Source: Eggerthellaceae bacterium UBA5906
GTDB taxonomy: Bacteria; Actinomycetota; Coriobacteriia; Coriobacteriales; Eggerthellaceae
Length of the DNA: 16,262 bases
Reading direction: 5' to 3'
Assembly: GCA_002431805.1 (NCBI GenBank)
Contig: DJEE01000166.1
Location: 1 to 16,262 of the forward strand
The translations under genes were made by a program, and so were the position numbers. Shown here in pieces: positions 14,104 to 16,262 of the stretch. Every line of letters begins with the position of its first letter. Positions within the stretch are counted from its first letter, which is position 1. The notes below the pieces were generated by a model, which was not told the origin of the DNA, searched no databases, and saw nothing but the letters and a program-made list of their open reading frames with translations.

Positions 14104-14151
14104 GCCTGTGGCGCGGCAGCTACGCTACCAATAGAAGGAGTTTCGCCAATT

Positions 14152-14634
14152 ATGAAGCGTGCATTGATCCCCGGCACGTTCGATCCCATCACCAGCGGGC
14201 ATTTTGACGTTATCGCGCGCGCCTCGCAGCTGTTCGACGAGATTATCGTGGCCCCCGCGGCGTCCATCAAAAAGTCGCCCCTGTTCACGCTTGAGCAACG
14301 CGTGGCGCTTATCGAAGAGGCCACGCGCGACCTGCCGTGCGTGAAAGTGGCGTCGTTTGACGGCCTGCTTGTTGATTTCGCCAAGGAAATGGGCGCAACG
14401 GCTGTGGTGAAGGGCCTGCGCGCCATCACCGATTTCGAGTACGAGTTCCAGATGACGGCCATGAACTACCAGCTGTCGCCCGAGCTTGAGACGGTGTTCA
14501 TCATGTCCCCGCCGCAGTACATGTACCTGTCCAGCTCCATCGTGCGCGAGATCGCCCAAATGGGCGGCAACGTAGAGCAGTTCGTTCCCGCCTGCGTGAA
14601 CAGGGCCCTGAAAGAAAAGTACGCAACGAAGTAG
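14152..14634 (+). CDS. coaD: Phosphopantetheine adenylyltransferase
   Basis: CoaD transfers AMP from ATP to 4'-phosphopantetheine, giving dephospho-CoA, the fourth step of CoA synthesis. The 160-residue product is full length for the family, with the nucleotidyltransferase signature IPGTFDPITSGHFDVI (6-21), KGLRAITDFEYEFQM (87-101) and the C-terminal YLSSSIVREIA (125-135). The TSGH box (14-17) and the SSS-VRE segment bind ATP. ATG 14152 has AGAAGGAG (14133-14140) 11 nt upstream, and the conserved motif starts at residue 6. It is probably cotranscribed with rsmD. A repeat array follows. Confidence 0.97.
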   Translation: MKRALIPGTFDPITSGHFDVIARASQLFDEIIVAPAASIKKSPLFTLEQRVALIEEATRDLPCVKVASFDGLLVDFAKEMGATAVVKGLRAITDFEYEFQMTAMNYQLSPELETVFIMSPPQYMYLSSSIVREIAQMGGNVEQFVPACVNRALKEKYATK

Positions 14635-14643
14635 TTTTGGTTG

Positions 14644-14660
14644 CCGCTTGGCGCAAGCGG
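14644..14660 (+). terminator. Short hairpin after coaD
   Basis: CCGCTTG (14644-14650) and CAAGCGG (14654-14660) form a 7-bp stem with a 3-nt loop, 10 nt after the coaD stop. There is no T-run behind it, so it is a weak terminator candidate; the larger hairpins at 14721-14810 may matter more. Confidence 0.35.
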
Positions 14661-14679
14661 GCATTCGGGATTGGGCTTG

Positions 14680-14710
14680 CGCGAACACAAGGACGGAGCA
14701 GGCATTTGGG
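14680..14710 (+). repeat. Decayed extra left unit of the paired-hairpin repeat
   Basis: These 31 bp (CGCGAACACAAGGACGGAGC and on) match the intact left unit at about 21 of 31 positions and lie exactly 41 bp before the left unit of copy D. Both are preceded by GCTTG. The closing palindrome arm is lost, so it would no longer fold. Confidence 0.55.
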
Positions 14711-14720
14711 ATAGCGCTTG

Positions 14721-14810
14721 CGTGAACAGGGGGACGGAGGGAGTGTTCACGATTAACCTTACATTTCCCGAAACGCTTTCGTGAACACCCGCTCCGTCCC
14801 CCTGTTCACG
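14721..14810 (+). repeat. 90-bp paired-hairpin repeat, copy D
   Basis: Units at 14721-14751 and 14780-14810 (31 bp each, near-perfect reverse complements) surround a 28-bp core (14752-14779) starting ATTAACCTT and containing TTTCCCGAAACG, clearly related to the core of copy B. Orientation is the same as B. It lies in the 414-bp gap between coaD and the SepIVA-like gene. Confidence 0.92.
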
Positions 14811-14821
14811 GTTACCAACTG

Positions 14822-14893
14822 CCTGAAGACCTGTTCTCTCCCCGTGTTCACGATTGCTCTCGGTTGGACCTTCCCTTCGTCCCTCTGTTTGCG
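14822..14893 (+). repeat. Two decayed extra right units after copy D
   Basis: Positions 14822-14852 match the right unit at about 24 of 31 positions and keep the GTGTTCACG end. A more decayed third unit follows at about 14863-14893, recognisable by CGTCCCTCTGTTTGCGG compared with CGTCCCCCTGTTCACGG. With copy D, the right units start at 14780, 14822 and ~14863, a spacing of 41-42 bp. From 14894 to about 14960 only T/G-rich sequence with no clear feature is seen. Confidence 0.45.
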
Positions 14894-14961
14894 GTTGTCC
14901 CTTGCGTTCGCACGTGCGTGTGTGCTTGCTTTGTGCTTCGTGCGCGTTGGCGGGGCTGACA

Positions 14962-14970
14962 TGCTATTAT
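14962..14970 (+). promoter_or_regulatory. Extended -10 promoter candidate for the SepIVA-like gene
   Basis: TGCTATTAT (14962-14970) is an extended -10 element (TGn plus TATTAT, 5/6 match), 79 nt before the ATG at 15049, in a locally AT-rich patch. No -35 box is seen at normal spacing, which extended -10 promoters can tolerate. Confidence 0.4.
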
Positions 14971-15048
14971 GATTATCTGCATGCGTAGGCGTGTCCGCGC
15001 ATGCTCAAACGCAGTACAAACGCAGCAAGCCTGGGTGGAAGGATCATC

Positions 15049-15525
15049 ATGGACGAAACAGGAGTCTTGGGGCTTTTGGAAGAGCTCTCGATTCTGCTTG
15101 AGGACTCTAAGCCGGTGTTCGGTAAAACCAACCTGCGCCAGGTCGATATCGCTGCCGCTTTCGAGATCATGGACGAAATTCGCGATACGTTCCCCAGCGA
15201 GTTTTCTCAGTCGCGCCAGATTGTGCGCGAGCGCCAAAGCCTGCTTGACGATGCGGAGGCCGAGGCCAACCGCATGATCGAGGATGCGCGCAGCCAGGCA
15301 ATGACCATTGCCTCCGAGCAGGAAATCGTGCGCATTTCCCAGCAGCAGGCCGACCAGCTGCTTGCCGATGCCCGCGAACTCGAGCGTCAAACGCGCGCCG
15401 GTGCGGAAGATTACGCCGACGAGGTGTTCGGCCACGTTGAGCAAAGCCTTGATACGCTGCTCAACAACGTGCGCCGCTGCCGTGACCGCCTGAACGCCAA
15501 CGCTATGGCGCAGGGCCGTCAGTAA
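15049..15525 (+). CDS. SepIVA/DivIVA-like coiled-coil protein
   Basis: The 158-residue protein has an N-terminal LLEELSILLEDSKPVF segment, a conserved-looking AFEIMDEIRDTFPSEFSQSR (about 39-58), a long Ala/Glu/Arg/Gln coiled coil (about 60-125, e.g. DDAEAEANRMIEDARSQAM) and a closing EDYADEVFGHVEQSLDTLL helix. The layout and position before yceD-rpmF match the actinobacterial septation/envelope-growth factor SepIVA, often annotated as DivIVA-like or ATP-synthase B-like; it is shorter than mycobacterial SepIVA, with a reduced coiled coil. ATG 15049 has GGAAGGA (15037-15043) 5 nt upstream; an in-frame ATG at 15001 has no such site. Its stop TAA overlaps the yceD ATG by one base, so the two are translationally coupled. 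No membrane segment is seen. The role is inferred from context and remembered family similarity. Confidence 0.7.
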   Translation: MDETGVLGLLEELSILLEDSKPVFGKTNLRQVDIAAAFEIMDEIRDTFPSEFSQSRQIVRERQSLLDDAEAEANRMIEDARSQAMTIASEQEIVRISQQQADQLLADARELERQTRAGAEDYADEVFGHVEQSLDTLLNNVRRCRDRLNANAMAQGRQ

Positions 15526-16085
15526 TGGACGCCGTGAAATTCGAGGTTCCGCCGGAGCTCTTCGTTGCCACGGAGAGCTCCTCTTTTGCAGGCCAGCTTA
15601 ACGTTGGTGTGCTTGAGGCGGGGCCCGATACGTATCGTTTCAAAAAGCCCGTTGACTGGAACGTCACCATAACCAACACCGGTGACGCGCTGTTAGTCAT
15701 GGGAACGGCAAAGGGCGTGGCCTCGGTGCCGTGCGCGCGGTGCTTGGACGATTTCGACGTGCAGCTTGACGGGGAAGTGGAAGGCTACTTCCTGCTGGCC
15801 GACGGGCCGGCCCCCGAGGGCATGGACGACGACGAGTTCGACGTGCTTGGCGCCGATAGGGTGCTTGACCTTGAGCCGCTTATTATCGCGGCGCTTTTGG
15901 TGGAGATGCCGCTGGTGCCGCTGTGCCGCGAGGATTGCGCCGGCTTGTGTTCGCAGTGCGGGGCTAACCTCAACGAGGGCCCGTGTTCGTGTAGCAAACA
16001 TGCCGAAGAAGACGACGTGCCGCGCATGTCCGACGGCCGCGTGAGCCCTTTCGCCGCATTAAAAGACTTAGACCTGGGGCAATAG
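15525..16085 (+). CDS. yceD: YceD/DUF177 family protein
   Basis: YceD proteins accompany rpmF and are linked to 23S rRNA accumulation and ribosome assembly; the exact activity is unclear. The 186-residue product has a CARC pair (Cys70/Cys73) in VPCARCLDDF, an acidic middle (DGPAPEGMDDDEFDV) and the family signature LCREDCAGLCSQCGANLNEG (Cys134, 138, 142, 145) followed by CSC, so it probably binds zinc. It starts at ATG 15525, sharing one base with the upstream stop (TAATG), and has no separate strong ribosome site, which fits coupled translation. rpmF follows after 151 bp with its own promoter-like sequence. Confidence 0.92.
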   Translation: MDAVKFEVPPELFVATESSSFAGQLNVGVLEAGPDTYRFKKPVDWNVTITNTGDALLVMGTAKGVASVPCARCLDDFDVQLDGEVEGYFLLADGPAPEGMDDDEFDVLGADRVLDLEPLIIAALLVEMPLVPLCREDCAGLCSQCGANLNEGPCSCSKHAEEDDVPRMSDGRVSPFAALKDLDLGQ

Positions 16086-16136
16086 CCTGGGTTTATGGAA
16101 CCTGCATGGGTTTGTGGTACATAGTTCAGTCAACCC

Positions 16137-16165
16137 TTGCAGTACAGAAGTGGGTTTGGTAATAT
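16137..16165 (+). promoter_or_regulatory. Promoter for rpmF
   Basis: TTGCAG (16137-16142) and TAATAT (16160-16165) are 17 bp apart, and the -10 box is preceded by TGG, an extended -10. TTGGTAA (16156-16162) and TTACCAA (16180-16186) form an inverted repeat across the -10 and start region that might act as an operator or be incidental. The predicted leader is ~65 nt, so rpmF may be transcribed apart from yceD. Confidence 0.5.
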
Positions 16166-16236
16166 ATCGCTTCGCGTGTTTACCAAGCGAACGAGCGAGC
16201 GCCCCGCGCGCCCGACATAAAGCAAGGAGATAGATC

Positions 16237-16262
16237 ATGGCAGTACCTAAGCAAAAAATGGG
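16237..16262 (+). CDS. rpmF: 50S ribosomal protein L32, N-terminal fragment (cut by window end)
   Basis: The ATG at 16237 follows AAGGAG (16224-16229) by 7 nt and opens MAVPKQKMG, the characteristic beginning of L32 (MAVPKxK). Only nine codons (one partial) are inside the window, so whether it is the zinc-binding form cannot be seen. The yceD-rpmF order is widely conserved and supports the call. Confidence 0.9.

Overview
This 16.3 kb window looks like core chromosome of a high-GC Gram-positive bacterium, most likely a member of the Coriobacteriia (Eggerthellaceae-like). That placement is an inference from four things: the gene order gls24/fakA-recG-rsmD-coaD-sepIVA-like-yceD-rpmF, strong GC third-position bias, clear AAGGAG ribosome sites, and REP-like palindromes between genes. 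No species can be named from the sequence alone.

Layout. Positions 1-848 hold the 3' end of mfd (transcription-repair coupling). It converges on a minus-strand operon at 957-3429: an Ogt/MGMT-family protein whose catalytic cysteine is replaced by threonine, followed by a 663-residue VanZ-RDD membrane protein fused in frame to an NAD(P)H-hydrate epimerase (NnrE). Divergent from these, 3550-5473 carries rpe (pentose phosphate) and a NifS/IscS cysteine desulfurase, ending in a strong hairpin. Next come a PHP-type histidinol phosphatase (5656-6468), a Nif3-family protein and a coiled-coil zinc-ribbon protein (6664-8384), and a convergent terminator shared with rpmB (L28, minus strand). A divergent promoter region separates rpmB from an Asp23/Gls24 protein and a FakA-like fatty acid kinase (8996-11030). 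Then follow recG (11153-13306), rsmD and coaD (13528-14634), a SepIVA/DivIVA-like coiled-coil protein overlapping yceD by one base (15049-16085), and the start of rpmF (L32).

Most genes are housekeeping: DNA repair (mfd, recG, the Ogt-like protein), ribosome and rRNA modification (rpmB, rsmD, yceD, rpmF), cofactor and sulfur metabolism (coaD, nnrE, iscS-like), lipid metabolism (fakA) and division or envelope growth (sepIVA-like).

The least ordinary signals are three. (1) A repeat family of about 90 bp has four copies (5531, 6500, 13412, 14721). Each is a pair of inverted 30-31 bp hairpin units around a core of exactly 28 bp; the core is asymmetric and recognisably conserved, so each copy has a direction. 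(2) The Ogt homologue has PTHR in place of PCHR and so resembles the non-catalytic alkyltransferase-like (ATL) proteins. (3) The VanZ-RDD-NnrE fusion contains a well-formed internal ribosome site and ATG close to the domain junction. No CRISPR array, tRNA, rRNA, transposase or prophage gene was seen.
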